Position numbers and translations under genes: made by a program. Below, in pieces: positions 1-11,731 of a stretch of DNA of 64,000 bases. The stretch comes from Isoetes taiwanensis. Taxonomy: Eukaryota > Streptophyta > Lycopodiopsida > Isoetales > Isoetaceae. The notes beneath the pieces were generated by a model. The model was not told the origin of the DNA. It made no database searches and saw only the letters and a list, made by a program, of their open reading frames with translations. Location of the stretch: positions 2,613,789 through 2,677,788 of the forward strand of contig JAJEKV010000074.1 of NCBI GenBank assembly GCA_021234155.1. The letters are read 5' to 3'. Within the stretch, counting starts at the first letter, position 1. Every line of letters begins with the position of its first letter.

Positions 1-1153
1 TTGTGAACATCCAATTCCGAAGAAAGAAGAGATTAATTTGAAGACATAGCTATCATATGGTGGAAAAGCTATTAGCTGGAGCAAGGATTGAATATGAAAG
101 AAGGGTGATAGAAGAGAATAAAATCAAAGTAGAATAGCTTTTCTTCCATGATCCATGAGAAGTTGGGAATAGAACCATTTGGAGCTTATACTTAACTGTT
201 TAGATTTGACAACATCGTAGAAATAAAGTGCATTTTGTAGCAAATCGAGCTTGGTAATATACAATGTACTTATATAGGAAACTATCTATTTTGTAGCAAA
301 AATGCAAGGATTTGTGGAAGGATGATTTGTGATTATGAATAACAATCTGATTTGGAAAACTTTTAAACATGATAGATTACGTTATTAATGTCCATTCTTA
401 TGGTATGGGCATGTGAAGGACATCAACACATTGATGTGTCCTGTATAGCACTGCAATCTCTGGCTATTTCATTCTTAACAACCTCCCAAATTCCAGTCCA
501 TCCTATATTTTGTGGCAATCAAAACAACCACTATTTGAAGTATCAAGCACAATAACATGCTTTTTATTAATCCAACATGGCAGTATATGAGGTATTTCTA
601 CCAAGCAGCTATAATGGAAACTTTGATCAATTGAGCATTCAATACAAAGGGCTTTTTCATCGATTGAGCACTCAATAAAAAGGACACCCATCCACATCAA
701 TAGCATTCAAACCATTTGAACTTCAAAAACCCAGATTACTACATTCTATCATGGAGGGGCTCATCTTTACATTGCATACATCAAAACCTTAACTAAAGGA
801 CCCTGTCATTAGTAACTTTTCAACTTCTTCTGAGCAAAGTTGGATAAAACTTTGGAGTAAAGCACATTCCAAAATCCTTGATATATTGTATCTGACTTTG
901 GGGACCACACACTCCCTTGAGCCCTCGATACATTTTATCTGCACTGTTCCAATGGACTATACAAAAAACCTATGGAGACACCTGCTTGTGCTTTTTATGC
1001 TACAGTATCCATTATCCATCACAAGATTTTTTAACTTTGTGTGCATGACAAAACAAACCATGCATCATTGACAATACCCATCGCTGCCCTACGTCACCCC
1101 CCGTGTGAATATGCACCCAAACCAAAGGGGGTTTAAGGGGGATTTTAATTTAA
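1..1153. other. AT-rich stretch without a recognisable gene
   Basis: Six-frame reading shows only short open frames (at most 67 codons) with no family resemblance, no splice-consistent exon chain and no terminal repeats. I see nothing I can name here. Confidence 0.6.
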
Positions 1154-1275
1154 ATGTGTGTTAATTAAAGGTTGTGTTAATTAATGTCAATGGTAGTTAT
1201 GTGTTGGTTGTTAATATCAATGGTTGTTATGTGTTGGTTGTTATGTGTTGGGGGATTTAATTTTTATATGTTGGA
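1154..1275. repeat. short TG-rich tandem repeat
   Basis: Imperfect direct repeats of TGTTATGTGTTGG and TTAATGTCAATGG follow one another. This is simple low-complexity expansion and no function is visible. Confidence 0.6.
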
Positions 1276-1721
1276 TGTTAATGGTTTGTGTTGCAAAAAT
1301 TTTTTTTTGGCCCCTTTGGGGCCTTAGGGACGTCCCCCCCTCGGTGTGACAAAAATTTTAGAATTCACACCAAAAAAAAACTAGAATTCATTTGAGGCTT
1401 TCATCACCTGTAGCTTTTGAATTTCATCACAATAAAACAAATAGAACATAAGTAAAAGTTACCATAAAGATAGAGCAGATTGATCCCATTATTCTGAAAG
1501 TCATAAAGTTTGCAACACCCATACACAAATATTTTTCAACTGGAATTTAACAAAGACCTTTGGCCTCCATGGATTCTTGTGGTGAGAAACCAAAGTGGGG
1601 AACTTTTTTGCTTGTTAGCACAAGGATCGAGAAGCCTTGGAATTTGCTTAATAACTGCCTCAAAATCTAAAAATGCATGGTAATTTTTTGCAACCTTCAT
1701 TCGGAGTGAGCCATAAAACAA
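1276..1721. other. unassigned stretch
   Basis: A short GC-rich island near 1310-1350 breaks otherwise AT-rich DNA. No coding signal was found. Confidence 0.5.
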
Positions 1722-1792
1722 TACCCAATAGCTAATCCTCAGATTAATCACCGTGTTTTATACCCAATAGCTAATCCTCAGATTAATCACCG
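1722..1792. repeat. 39-bp tandem duplication
   Basis: The block starting TACCCAATAGCTAATCCTC at 1722 recurs at 1761 almost unchanged. It is two copies with a 39-bp period, probably a recent slippage duplication. Confidence 0.8.
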
Positions 1793-2008
1793 GTAAGATG
1801 TGAAAGCCTACCAAACCCTGCCGAAAAATTGCTGTTTTAGCATAGATAACGTAACCAAACATATCCATATCATATACTATCAAAAAGATCTCGGAGAGAG
1901 CTTTCCAATGCAATAAAAATCATCTCAAACAGAGCTCTGGATCAAAAGTTATGATAAGAAATGTGTTGCCGGCGGGGAAACTGCACTACATGCAAGCCCT
2001 TCATGTGC

Positions 2009-2239
2009 CCATTATGCACCACACACAAAAAGAGGGCTTTTGTTGTGATCCATTGGTTGTTGACCATTATGCACCACACACACAAAAGAGGGCTTTTTGT
2101 GAGCCATTGGTTGTTGACCATTATGCACCACACGCACAAAAAAAAGGGCTTTTGTTGTGAGCCATTGGTTGTTGACCATTATGCACCACACTCACAAAAA
2201 TAGGGCTTTTGTTGTGAGCCATTGGTTGTTGACCATTGG
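2009..2239. repeat. minisatellite, 54-58-bp unit, four copies
   Basis: The landmark GCACCACAC occurs at about 2016, 2071, 2125 and 2183, each followed by a run of A, then AGGGCTTTTG, then CATTGGTTGTTGACC. Open frames here are translations of the repeat, not genes. Confidence 0.85.
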
Positions 2240-2317
2240 AAAAAAAAAGCTAAAATCAATGGCTCAGAAATGGTGCACTCTAGATGTACGCATTAGTACA
2301 TCTATTTGAATACATCA

Positions 2318-2638
2318 GGGTGAAAGCATGCTACGGTGTACCACTTTTGGAACCCTCAAAAGTACCTTCACTGGGTACTTTTAAAACTCGTACTTTCTGT
2401 TTTTTCTTCCCATTAAAATCAATCCAAAACTTTTGAGTTGAAGGTCAATAACATGTCAATCTATAGTATTAGAGGATACCAATACTATTAGAGACTAAAA
2501 TTAATGAACCAACTCTTAAACTTATTGTTTATGAGGCATTTATGGAAGTTCCCAGTACCCAGTGCTGGGTACTTTTTTGGGTAGTTTCGCACTCCCTAAA
2601 AAGAACTTTAGATGGTACACCCTAGCATGCTTTCACCC
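2318..2638. mobile_element. 321-bp MITE (non-autonomous DNA transposon)
   Basis: Both ends carry the same inverted sequence of about 26 bp: GGGTGAAAGCATGCTA followed by (C/G)GGTGTACCA at the left, and its reverse complement at the right, with one mismatch. The flanks show a possible 4-bp duplication, ATCA (2314-2317 and 2639-2642). The interior is AT-rich and non-coding. The superfamily is not clear from these ends. Confidence 0.75.
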
Positions 2639-2992
2639 ATCACAAAATCATAGAAAAACCTTAGTGAAAAGCGTACAAAAACACAAAGAAAACCCCCTGT
2701 TATTATGCTACATATTCATTATGCATCTCACTACATTTTAAATTAACTAATGCTTATATCATTATGCATCTCACTAGACTCAAGAAATTACATTTTAAGT
2801 TCAATGCCTTTATCATTATGCATCTCTAAGAAAGGTAGCCGAAGCATCACAATGTAATCTACCAAAGACTTCATTATCAATTTTCACATGTTTTCTCAAT
2901 GTAGATTTCAGTTATATTGTATTAGATCTATGTTCCATAGAAATTGATGCAGGTCATCTCTATATTATAATGTTATCATGTGTGTCGTGAAT
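2639..2992. other. unassigned stretch
   Basis: AT-rich, with the phrase ATTATGCATCTCACT repeated three times around 2703-2825. No gene is visible. Confidence 0.5.
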
Positions 2993-3152
2993 CTTGCCCT
3001 AGATCAAACGACTGACGTTGATTTGACCCATCCGACCGTTGGTTGCTGCGAAAAAAAAAGCAGGGCTTGGCTCTTGCCCTAGATCGAACGACTGACGTTG
3101 ATTTGACCCATCCGACCGCTGGTTGCCGGGAAAAAAGGGGGGCTTGGCTCTT
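2993..3152. repeat. 80-bp tandem duplication
   Basis: CTTGCCCTAGATC(A/G)AACGAC starts at 2993 and again at 3073. The two 80-bp copies differ at a few positions and in the length of an A run. Confidence 0.85.
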
Positions 3153-4793
3153 CGACCGTAGGGCTATGTTTTTGGTCGGGCGGGATTGTTGCTTCAACAA
3201 AGCTGATGGCATCCCCGCTTGCGGCTCCACTGCCCGAGGGCCGGGCCGTGGACCTTCATTTTTTGGTTTCGTGGCACCTGATAGTATTACGCCGGGCTAT
3301 GAGATCCCGTGCCAGTTTTGTGGAGTGGATCTCATCTGTTGATTACCCAGTTTTTGGAAGGGTTATATCTTCGGCAGAGCTCCACGGCTATGGCAGGAGG
3401 AGAAGCTCCTCTTTTAAAGCCTAAACTGAAGCTCCAAACTTTCATCTCTGGCTGTAGTATTCCTGTGTTATTATCTCTAAATATTATAATCCTGTCTGGA
3501 GCAATATTACATGAGACCATGCCATTTTCAAGGATCTAATCAGTTGGGTTCATATTTGAAGTGATCAGACGAACTTCTACAACATCATATGGCCGGAGTT
3601 TGGTTCAGGGCATGCAGTGTCCTAAGGGGCTTCCTGGTTCTGGATTGCAATTTGAAGGCTCTTCTTGGAGCTCAAGTTCACCATCTCTATTCTGCATAGA
3701 TTTCCTAAGGTTAGCATTTTCGTATTAGCTTTTGGGCAGGAGCATCTTGATTATAGAGTATCTTGGGATTCTAATGATCCAAACCTATCTTTAGTTTAGC
3801 TGTGTGGAAAGAATTCCCTTGGACAGTTGGGTTTGCATTTAGTGTGCCCCGAAAGTTTTTGATGCATGTTCCCCTAATGCAAGCGAAAATGCATGAATTT
3901 TGAGGGTCGAGTGAAGCCGCATTGCACTCGAGAATAGTTGTATGTATAAGGTTATGATTGTTCCCATCATGAGTGTGGATAGCGTGAATCTGCCATTGCT
4001 ATAGCCATAGCTACAAACCTCATTTTCTCAAGGAAGGAAACCTGAAATATAAGGTGCAAACAGTATCGCATATGCTCTATCATGTTCACTCATAAAGCAC
4101 ATGTAAGTATTGACAGATTACTATCCATCTAATTTTAATTTGCCAGATATTGTGATGTTTCTACTTTATGTGATAAGGCATATTCTCTTATAAGTTATGT
4201 TGTGAAGAAACACGCTTTCTTCTAGAATGGTATAATTTGCAATGGTATGAACGCGCACAACAAATTGAAGACGACCAGGTATGAAATTGCATGGATATTT
4301 TGTTCTCAACATGCAAAGAGTAACCGTGAACTAGATAGTTTTTGTAGCAAATACATTGCTAGATGCATATGCAATCTGGGTAAATATATCAGATGTCATG
4401 CAGATGTCATGAGTGTGGAAGGCCAAGCTTGGCAACTAATATGCACAAGCTTGGCAACTAATATGTGCATCTGAATATGTTGCAGATAGTCTACGTTCCT
4501 CCTGCGGTTCTATCTCGTCGTAGTCGATCATTCCTTATTCTACCTTTTATCTCCCTCCTTCCTTAATTCAGCTTTTGTAATAGCAAAGGGAGGGCAATTT
4601 ATTTCTCGAAAGCAGAGCTAGCAAGAGATATAGCAAGCCCAGGTTTGGAGCAAAAAGGGGGGCACCAATAAAGAGATTTGGATGAAACATGTCCATTTCA
4701 AATCATGCTTTGAAAAGGCAAAGATAGATGTTTATAAAATATTAATGCAAGAACATGCAGAAAGGCATTTGCCATTTCGATTTCTTGCCTCAG
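3153..4793. other. unassigned stretch, possible decayed exon
   Basis: A GC-richer patch (about 3190-3430) contains a short open frame with a hydrophobic stretch, but no start, splice or family evidence makes it a gene. The rest is AT-rich and featureless. Confidence 0.4.
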
Positions 4794-4899
4794 GCACTCA
4801 GTTTTTAATTTATAATTTAGTTTGAGCACATTTAAGGTTCATTTGGGCACTCAGTTTTTAAACTATAATTTAGTTTGAGTACATTTAAGGTTCATTTGC
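4794..4899. repeat. 53-bp tandem duplication
   Basis: GCACTCAGTTTTTAA starts at 4794 and again at 4847, followed in both by TTTAGTTTGAG(C/T)ACATT. Two copies. Confidence 0.8.
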
Positions 4900-5073
4900 A
4901 ATGATGACTAACAAAAGTAAGAGTTAGTAATCAACCCATCCGAAATGAGATCTGAGATCTGCAAGAATATGGCATTTGATGCAATGGCTTCTATGCATGC
5001 AATAGAAAGGTATTAAAAGCATGGGGTTTTGCATCCATGTTCTAGAGTTTCTGAGTTAAAGTTATATAACCTA

Positions 5074-5200
5074 TTGTGAAAATGGATCATTATTCGTGAC
5101 ACTTCGCTACATAAAATAATTTCACTCATAAACAACCTTTTGTGAAAATGGATCATTATTTGTTACACTTCTGTATCTAAAATAATTACCCTCATAAGTT
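5074..5200. repeat. 66-bp tandem duplication
   Basis: TTGTGAAAATGGATCATTATT starts at 5074 and 5140. The copies are diverged in the second half. Confidence 0.7.
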
Positions 5201-5295
5201 AATAGTATTTTTTGTTTGTTCGCATTATCCTACTTTCAAACTTATGAAGACAACGTATGAAGACAATAAACATGAATGGGAACTCCATTCCCTGT

Positions 5296-5632
5296 TGACT
5301 CTCTGCACTATAGGATATGATTGAGAAATAAATTGACGTGATTGAAAAAAAAAACAAATTTTAAGCTTTGAGAGTTCTTAATTTCAAGTGACGAGGTAAG
5401 TGATTGTTGGACATGATTGAGAAATAAATTTTACGCTTCGAGTGTTCTTAATTTCAAGTGATGAGCTAAGTGATTGTTGACTTTGTGCATTGTAGGACAT
5501 GATTGAGAAATATATTTTAAGCTTTAAGCTTCAAGTGTTCTTAATTTCAAGTGATAAGCTAAGTGATTGTTGACTTTGTGCATTGTAGGACATGATTGAG
5601 AAATATATTTTAAGCTTTGAGAATATTTTCTA
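5296..5632. repeat. minisatellite, 86-96-bp unit, four copies
   Basis: The landmark GGA(C/T)ATGATTGAGAAAT occurs at about 5313, 5409, 5495 and 5588. It is followed by TTTAAGCTT-like text and preceded by AAGTGATTGTTG. Copies 3 and 4 are nearly identical, which suggests stepwise tandem growth. Confidence 0.85.
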
Positions 5633-6066
5633 ATGGAATAGGAGTTAGTGGAGAAAAATGTTTGTTGCAGCACTCTATTATCTTCAACAAAGATCATTGT
5701 AACTCCTAATAAAACACAAGCTATATTGCAGCTTAATCCTTTACAGGTTCTCAGCATTAACCCAAAGAATGTTTGGGCACCCTAACTAGTCTCTATACAT
5801 AATGTTCACTTAGAGCGAATCATCTCGATATGAAACCCATGACACAAGGAGATCCTTCCCTTTGGAGATAGATGGTTTCTCATATATAATATCAAAGCAC
5901 ATGTGCAATACTATGTTGAACATTTGCATCTTAAGTAGCTAAGATTTCTTTTACTAACTATATGACAATGACATCCTGTTATTCTTGCATTCTCGCAACT
6001 CCTATGTGGACTTTGCTTATGCAAGTCATGTCTTACATGCTAGACCAACACAACTTACATATTTTC
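5633..6066. other. unassigned stretch
   Basis: No coding, repeat or RNA signal that I can support. Confidence 0.5.
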
Positions 6067-6100
6067 AACTTATGCCCGGCACGGCTGGCACTATAACTAG
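6067..6100 (+). mobile_element. Helitron-type 3' terminus
   Basis: An imperfect GC-rich hairpin (GCCCGGCACGGCTGGC, 6074-6089) is followed seven bases later by CTAG (6097-6100) and then T. Hairpin, short spacer, CTRR and a flanking T are the known signature of a Helitron 3' end. The body would lie to the left. No 5' TC end could be fixed. Confidence 0.6.
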
Positions 6101-6400
6101 TATATATATCATGGTTTTGAGATGATTTGGTACTAGTTATCTATAGAAGTTCATTTTGGAGGCCTTGTAAGTCTGAGTTTATGGGAATTTGGTTGAGAAG
6201 TTTGTCGATGCATTCACCAGGGTATCTTGCTTGGACAAGAATCAGACATAGTAGGAGCAATCAGAAATACTCAAGGGGATCAGATTGCTTAGTGTGTGTT
6301 GAGTTTCTTGCCATACAAATGACTGTATCTTTCTTGATGGGGGGTGTTAAAATTTCATTTTACTTACTGTTTGTTGTGCTACAGATGACCATATCATTCT

Positions 6401-6650
6401 TGAGGGGGAGTGTGGAAGTTGAGTTTGTTGAGTATGACAAGATATGACAATGGTCATGTATATGTTAGCCTTAGATGGGTCTTTTGACCGTTATATGTTG
6501 GCTGTTGGTTTTCCTACTGTTTAGGCGTTAATCAAGGCAGCAGATATGGTAGCTTGCTATTTGTGGTACTACCTTGAAATGTATAAAGGAAGACTATTAT
6601 CAATAGAAACGCAGCTCTTGCTGCTAAATTGCTGTTGTTTGTTAATAACA
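6401..6650 (+). mobile_element. possible LTR retrotransposon remnant (purine tract plus LTR)
   Basis: A purine tract, TTGAGGGGGAG, ends at 6410. It is followed directly by TGTGGAAG and about 240 bp ending TTAATAACA at 6650. The layout resembles a Ty1/copia polypurine tract with a short LTR. No pol motif is legible upstream and no second LTR was found, so this is tentative. Confidence 0.35.
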
Positions 6651-7064
6651 CCCATTTCTTAGGGTTGCATCTGATACAAAGAGTTGTGTGAATGAACAGG
6701 CAGATGGAGGCATGGATCAATGATGTGGCAGATGACAGGTGGATGGTTGTGACAAGCGGATGGCTATATTTCGTTGCCCCTTTTAATTTTGGTTTTTGAG
6801 GCAAACATTGACTCTACTGGAGTAGATGTGAGTCTCATCATGTGTTGTATGTGTTTGAGAATAACCAATTGTCATATGTCCTAAAAATGAAACTAATTTA
6901 ATCAGTTTTTTTTTTCTACCTTCTTACACATCGAGCCTACATTTGGATAACAGAAGAGAGTGGATACTTGCCATAGTAGTAAAATTGAATGACATCATAC
7001 ATCATGTGTTTGAATGGTCCAAAATTCTATGTGTGATGAATGCTATAACATAGCTTCAAAAATC
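6651..7064. other. unassigned stretch
   Basis: This is presumably the 3' flank of the minus-strand secreted-protein gene that ends at 7065. No separate gene is seen. Confidence 0.4.
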
Positions 7065-7383
7065 TTATACAGCTACATAGAACAGGAGAAACTTATTTAA
7101 GATGGAAGGAAGTTGATTTAATTTCCCGAACCAACCACTGCCACCGCCAGGTCTTAGAAATAGTAGAAACCTAGCCAGACCGAAGGTACCGAGGTCAATT
7201 ACTACCGCATCGAAGAAGATAAGGGAAAGGTAGACAGGGGTGGTATAGAACTGGAAAGAGACTGTGTTTTGGTAGAGCTTGGTAATGTCGTCAGTATAAA
7301 CGTCTCCAAAAAGAGCCCCGCTTCCAGGGCTTCCAATGCCTCCAGCATGTCCAGTAAAACGCAAGCCTCCGGTCACTTGCACC
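7065..7383 (-). pseudogene. 3' part of a secreted-protein gene interrupted by the MULE
   Basis: This is the downstream piece of a minus-strand gene whose 5' piece lies at 15423-15610. The frame enters through the target duplication and reads a Gly-rich segment (HAGGIGSPGSGALFGDVYTDD), then a beta-strand-like stretch (TVSFQFYTTPVYLSLIFFD), a second Gly patch (GGGSGWFGKL) and a stop. I do not recognise the family. Gly-rich turns between alternating hydrophobic strands suggest a small beta-sheet extracellular protein. The C-terminal 45 residues may be frameshifted. With the 8-kb element in place, this part is separated from its promoter and signal peptide, so the gene is knocked out unless the element is removed. 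Confidence 0.6.
7375..7383. repeat. left copy of the 9-bp MULE target-site duplication
   Basis: ACTTGCACC sits directly outside the left inverted repeat and is identical to 15423-15431. A 9-bp duplication is the classic size for Mutator-like elements. Confidence 0.95.
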
Positions 7384-7651
7384 GGGCCCCCGTATATCTA
7401 CAACGGGATACGGTTTTTCCGGACATATTCCCGGTGGTTTTTCCGGACATCCCATCGCCCCCCATCCCATAGCCATCCGCCCATCCATGCGCCCGCGATG
7501 GCCATCCGCTCGGTATCCATGACCCCATCCCGGTGGTTTATCCGGACAGCCAAGACCGTTAATCATTACTGCTCCCCCTGACACAAGACCAGAGTACCAC
7601 GGCCTGACATGCATTAAATGCCCTGTTCCGTCCCGAGAGACGGCCCGTTTC
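7384..7651 (+). repeat. MULE left terminal inverted repeat, 268 bp
   Basis: Begins GGGCCCCCGTATATC. It contains three copies of the element's internal motif in the form GTGGTTT(A/T)TCCGGACA or a close relative. Its reverse complement is 15155-15422. It is the probable transposase-binding and end-recognition region. Confidence 0.95.
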
Positions 7652-8005
7652 ACCGGATTCATTAAATGCCTTGTTCCGTCCCGAGAGAGCTCCCCGCCAC
7701 CGGAATCCCGTTCGGATCCATACCGACCGTTCCTGCTCCCAAAACGCCGTTGTACTCCCCCCCCTCCCCATTTCAATTTAAATAATAATTGCCATTTATT
7801 TCATTTTCAAAACTAATGCCCTCCCGATTTTCAAAAGAAAGTTGTATTTTCTTTTCGAAGCTATTTCAATACACCCACTCTAGTGGTTAACCCGGACAAG
7901 CATAGAAGGGAATATTTAAACCAACGGTTCTTTCTAACGGTTCTTTGTAACGGTTCTTTTTACCCTCCCATCCCATAGCCATCCGCTCATCCTTGTGCCT
8001 CCAAG

Positions 8006-8015
8006 CTATATATAC
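8006..8015 (+). promoter_or_regulatory. TATA box of MULE accessory gene A
   Basis: CTATATATAC lies 104 bp before the start codon at 8110, in a suitable place for a plant core promoter. It is directly seen, and its use is inferred. Confidence 0.55.
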
Positions 8016-8109
8016 ACTTGTCTTAGTTATTCTTCGCTATTCTTGGTTGGTTGCAGTTGAGTTCAGTAGCAGTCGAGTTCCTTTGCTTACTGTTCAAGCC
8101 AAGTGACAG

Positions 8110-8844
8110 ATGGTGAGGACCCGACAACGGCTTCGTGAGGGCAGTGCCATCCGCGCCCATAGTCTTGAGGATGTCCTCGTCCACTTGAATGAAATTCAGG
8201 AGGATGTGGGGCTAGAACTCGCCCAGCCTCACGGCATCAAAACATTTAGAAGTAAGCATGTTCTTGTCTTCCTTCATATTCATGTTCTACTTTCATATTA
8301 TTAATCTTTTCATGATCCCAACATTGTTCATGCAGAGACCGTGGAGAATGGGGAATTCAGAGAGAGCCCCAGGCCTCGGGTCATTGACCTTAATAGGCCA
8401 ACCGAAAGGGCATTGCTGGCTGAATTGAAGAGGTCTATTATCCAGGGCAAGGCTTTGAAGCTTTTGCTAGCTATGGACCATGTCTGGGAAGGCAATACCC
8501 TAAAAGCCTGCTTCGAGGAAATGTATGCTGCACGGAGGCAGCGAAAGAAGGTTCTGATCAGGGAAGTTCTAGAGGTGTCTGATCCAACCCTATGCGATGT
8601 ATTGGATCACAACATGTGGAGACTACCATGCGGTGTGCCAGATGTAATCAAGGAGGATGTCCGGGCAGAAGTCATGGCAACAGTGCTTGATGTTGATTCA
8701 GAGAGCGCTAGCACCAGCAGAGACCCCCAACCAATGAGTGTAAAGAATGTTCACGTTGTCAGTGACGTGTCCTCGGATGATGACCAAGAAGATTCGGGAG
8801 GATACATTGGCCATGCATTTCCTAGGCATACCACCATAGGCTGA
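8110..8844 (+). CDS. MULE accessory protein A (216 aa, two exons)
   Basis: Exon 1 is 8110-8251 and ends at a GTAAGC donor. Exon 2 starts at 8336 after ATGCAG. Splicing (phase 1) gives one uninterrupted 216-residue frame, the only fully open internal gene of the element. The N-terminus is basic (MVRTRQRLREG). The middle is helical and charged. The C-terminus reads VHVVSDVSSDDDQEDS, a hydrophobic core followed by Ser/Asp that fits a SUMO-interacting motif. The same tail recurs in the minus-strand gene at 11044-11592. No known domain is recognised. By analogy with the anti-silencing VANC proteins of VANDAL MULEs it could bind the neighbouring motif array, but that is inference only. Confidence 0.7.
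8252..8335 (+). other. intron of accessory gene A
   Basis: An 84-bp intron with GT...AG borders (GTAAGC at 8252, GCAG ending at 8335). Removing it keeps the frame open. Confidence 0.75.
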
Positions 8845-8933
8845 CGTTGTTGTTATAAAAAAAAGTCTCATGTTTCTCTTATAAAGAAGTTTCATGTTTA
8901 TGTCATAAAAAAAGTCTTGGTTTATGTGGACAA

Positions 8934-10024
8934 TGTATGAGTATGGCTAGACTAGTGGTTTATCTGGACACAAAGGAGTGGTTTATCTGGACACACCATG
9001 GGTATAAATGACTTGGAATGACATACCATGGGTATAAATACACCAAGTATTTACACCCTCTGTATTTACAAACAATTCCATTGTCCACCACAATGGTTTG
9101 TCTGGACAGATACTAGTGGTTTATCTGGACACAAACTAGTGGTTTATCTGGACACAGACTAGTGGTTTATCTGGACACGGACCAGTGGTTTGTCTGGACA
9201 CAGACTAGTGGTTTATCTGGAAATAGACTAGTGGTTTATCTGGACACATAGTAGTGGTTTATCTGGACACCTACTAGTGGTTTATCTGGACACATAGTAG
9301 TGGTTTATCTGGACACATACTAGTGGTTTGTCTGGACACATACTAGTGGTTTATCTGGACACATAGGAGTGGTTTGTCTGGACAATGTATGAGTGTGACT
9401 TGGAATGACATACCATGGGTATAAATACACCAAGTATTTACACCCTCTGTATTTACAAACAATTCCATTGTCCACCACAATGGTTTATCTGGACACATAG
9501 TAGTGGTTTATCTGGACACATACTAGTGGTTTGTCTGGACACAGACTAGTGGTTTATCTGGACACATAGTAGTGGTTTCTCTGGACACATACTAGTGGTT
9601 TATCCGGACCACAATGGTTTACTAGTGGTTTATCCGGACACACTAGTGGTTTATCGGACAAGTGGTTTGTCCGGACACGGTTTTATCACTAGTGGTTTAT
9701 CTGGACACATAGGAGTGGTTTATCTGGACAATGTATGAGTGTGACTTGGAATGACATACCATGGGTATAAACACACCAAGTATTTACACCCTCTGTATTT
9801 ACACACAATTCCATTGTCCACCCCAATGGTTTGTCTGGACACATACTAGTGGTTTATCTGGACACAGACTAGTGGTTAGTCTGGACACATAGTAGTGGTT
9901 TGTCTGGACACATAGTAGTGGTTTATCTGGACAATGTATGAGTGTGACTTGGAATGACATACCATGGGTATAAATACACCAAGTATTTACACCCTCTGTA
10001 TTTACACACAATTCCATTGTCCAC
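8934..10024 (+). repeat. MULE motif array, about 32 copies of a 16-bp motif
   Basis: The motif GTGGTTTATCTGGACA (variants: GTGGTTTGTCTGG, TCCGG) repeats at roughly 20-25-bp spacing between about 8950 and 9935. It is interrupted four times by a longer block containing ACCATGGGTATAAATACACC (near 9030, 9409, 9758 and 9960). The same motif occurs in both terminal repeats as GTGGTTTATCCGGACA. The array is non-coding and lies just 3' of accessory gene A. Confidence 0.9.
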
Positions 10025-11043
10025 GTGAAGGTGAAGGTGTCTGCAGTGCGGGATGATCTGGGCATCTCACCCATGCCGGACTTCTCTGCCATGCCAGAGT
10101 TTGGGCCGCAGGATAAGACAAAAATTTTGAGCATATCTCCTTCGAAAACCAGAACTATGCTATCCCTACCTTTAGATTATTTCCTGCCTATTGAGTTCCT
10201 TCAGAAAATCGAGGATCTATACAATATCAATTGGTCTACCAGAAAGGGAAAAAGAGGTGCGGCCAAAAGTGCTAAAAATATGGTTCTCTCTTACAATTGC
10301 CAGTGGCCTGTGCATGTAAAAAGCAGGTTGTGGGCTTGGGGTTCTGTGGAAGATGGGCTTAATTCGTTGTCCTCTTGATCATATCGGCATCGATTTCACT
10401 TCGCATTTGTAACATCTAAGTCACGGAAAACATGATACCCGAATAAAATTTTGAACATAAGCTTCGTGCCAAAATACAACATTTCTCCTAGCGGTTAGCA
10501 CGTTGTCAAACCATCTCTCCTTGCAAATGATGCATTCGATAGAGTGTTTCATGCGATTAACGACGGCCGTCCACGAAGCGTCTCGTGTGGCCTAAAGCAT
10601 AACAACATGAATCAGCAGCAAGAACGCATGGATTCCACAAGACAGGCCAATATTACCTGACTAACATGGACTGAACCTCGCGAGCTACTCCCATACTCCG
10701 ACCTCGAAGGCCTCATATCGAGCCATGGCGAGCCTGAAACTAAAGGTTCCTCTCCGACGAGTGAACCTCTTCACGGAGCGGGAAAGGCGCTCGGAAATGT
10801 TCAAATGCAATTAATTTCTGGAGCAGGAGAGTCACATCACAGATAGGTAATGATGGATGTTTTGTAGGTAATGATGACTACTCAAAGCCCTGCGGTGGCA
10901 GGCCGGTGTCGTGTCCCTCACGTCCTGAGTATATCTCCACCTGTCTACATCCAAACCAACGTGATACTACCTATACCATTACCTACACCTATACCAATAG
11001 GGTATACATTCGAACGGAGTGTAAATACTCAAAGTATAGATAC
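10025..11043. other. MULE middle region, unassigned
   Basis: A 117-codon open frame (10025-10378, plus) has a Pro/Met-rich start and resembles nothing I know. Nearby GC-rich text (10550-10800) is unlike the flanking arrays and could be captured DNA. I cannot name a gene. Confidence 0.4.
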
Positions 11044-11592
11044 TCAAGGTATAAATATTTGGGTGTAAATACTGTGCGTATAAATACCAGATAGCCTATT
11101 CATAACATATGTCCACATAAACCAATGGGGTAGACATGACACCAATAAAAGAAACATGGAACTTTTTTTATAACAGAAAACATGATAGCTTTTCACAACA
11201 AAAACTTCTCTAAAGAAAGCTATCTTCGTCACCCTATGGTGGTATGCCTGAATGTAACCTGCCGAGTCTTCTGACTCATCGTCGGAGGACACGTCACTAA
11301 CAACGTGAACAATCTTCACCCTCTTTGGTTCAGGCTCTATGTTGGTGCTGGTTTGAATAATGGAAGGTGCTGGTGCTGGTGATGATGCTGGTGCTACTGC
11401 TGGTGGTGCTGCTGGTGCTGGTGCTGGATGTGGCTTCACCTCCTTCCCCTTGCATCTCTTTCCCTTTATCCTTACCCTTACTGCTGCTGAGGCCGACGAT
11501 CTGCGCCTCGAAGCAGCAGGCCTGCCTCCTGCACAAGCGGCCAAGTCCCTCAACATCCGAAGGATTCGACACCTGCCTCGGGTTATCGCCAT
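11044..11592 (-). CDS. MULE accessory protein B (182 aa)
   Basis: A single open frame. The N-terminus is Arg-rich (RGRCRILRMLRDL, then RRRSSASAAVRVR and KGKRCKGKEVK) and looks like a nuclear or nucleic-acid-binding segment. A Pro/Ala low-complexity linker follows, then KIVHVVSDVSSDDESEDS. That last block is nearly identical to the tail of accessory protein A, so the two genes share a module although the rest differs. The C-terminal 60 residues run into the motif array and may be read-through after loss of the original stop. No domain is recognised. A SUMO-interacting motif is the best reading of the shared block. Confidence 0.55.
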   Translation of the reverse strand: MAITRGRCRILRMLRDLAACAGGRPAASRRRSSASAAVRVRIKGKRCKGKEVKPHPAPAPAAPPAVAPASSPAPAPSIIQTSTNIEPEPKRVKIVHVVSDVSSDDESEDSAGYIQAYHHRVTKIAFFREVFVVKSYHVFCYKKSSMFLLLVSCLPHWFMWTYVMNRLSGIYTHSIYTQIFIP

Positions 11593-11731
11593 CGGATGAG
11601 CCGGATCTTACTAACCCTTGCCTCCTGACAATAGATAGATCGATCGGGATACTGATCCCTTTTTAACCCATCAATTTCGTATGCAATCTACACGCGTAGT
11701 CCACATTTAACACGTGTTCAACCCAACCATA

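Noticed and set aside
7291-7776. 161-codon frame across the MULE end
   Set aside because: Lies in the terminal inverted repeat and crosses the element border. The same peptide appears at the other end.
11360-11666. Ala/Gly- and Leu/Val-rich plus-strand frames
   Set aside because: Antisense shadows of the Pro/Ala-rich linker of accessory protein B.
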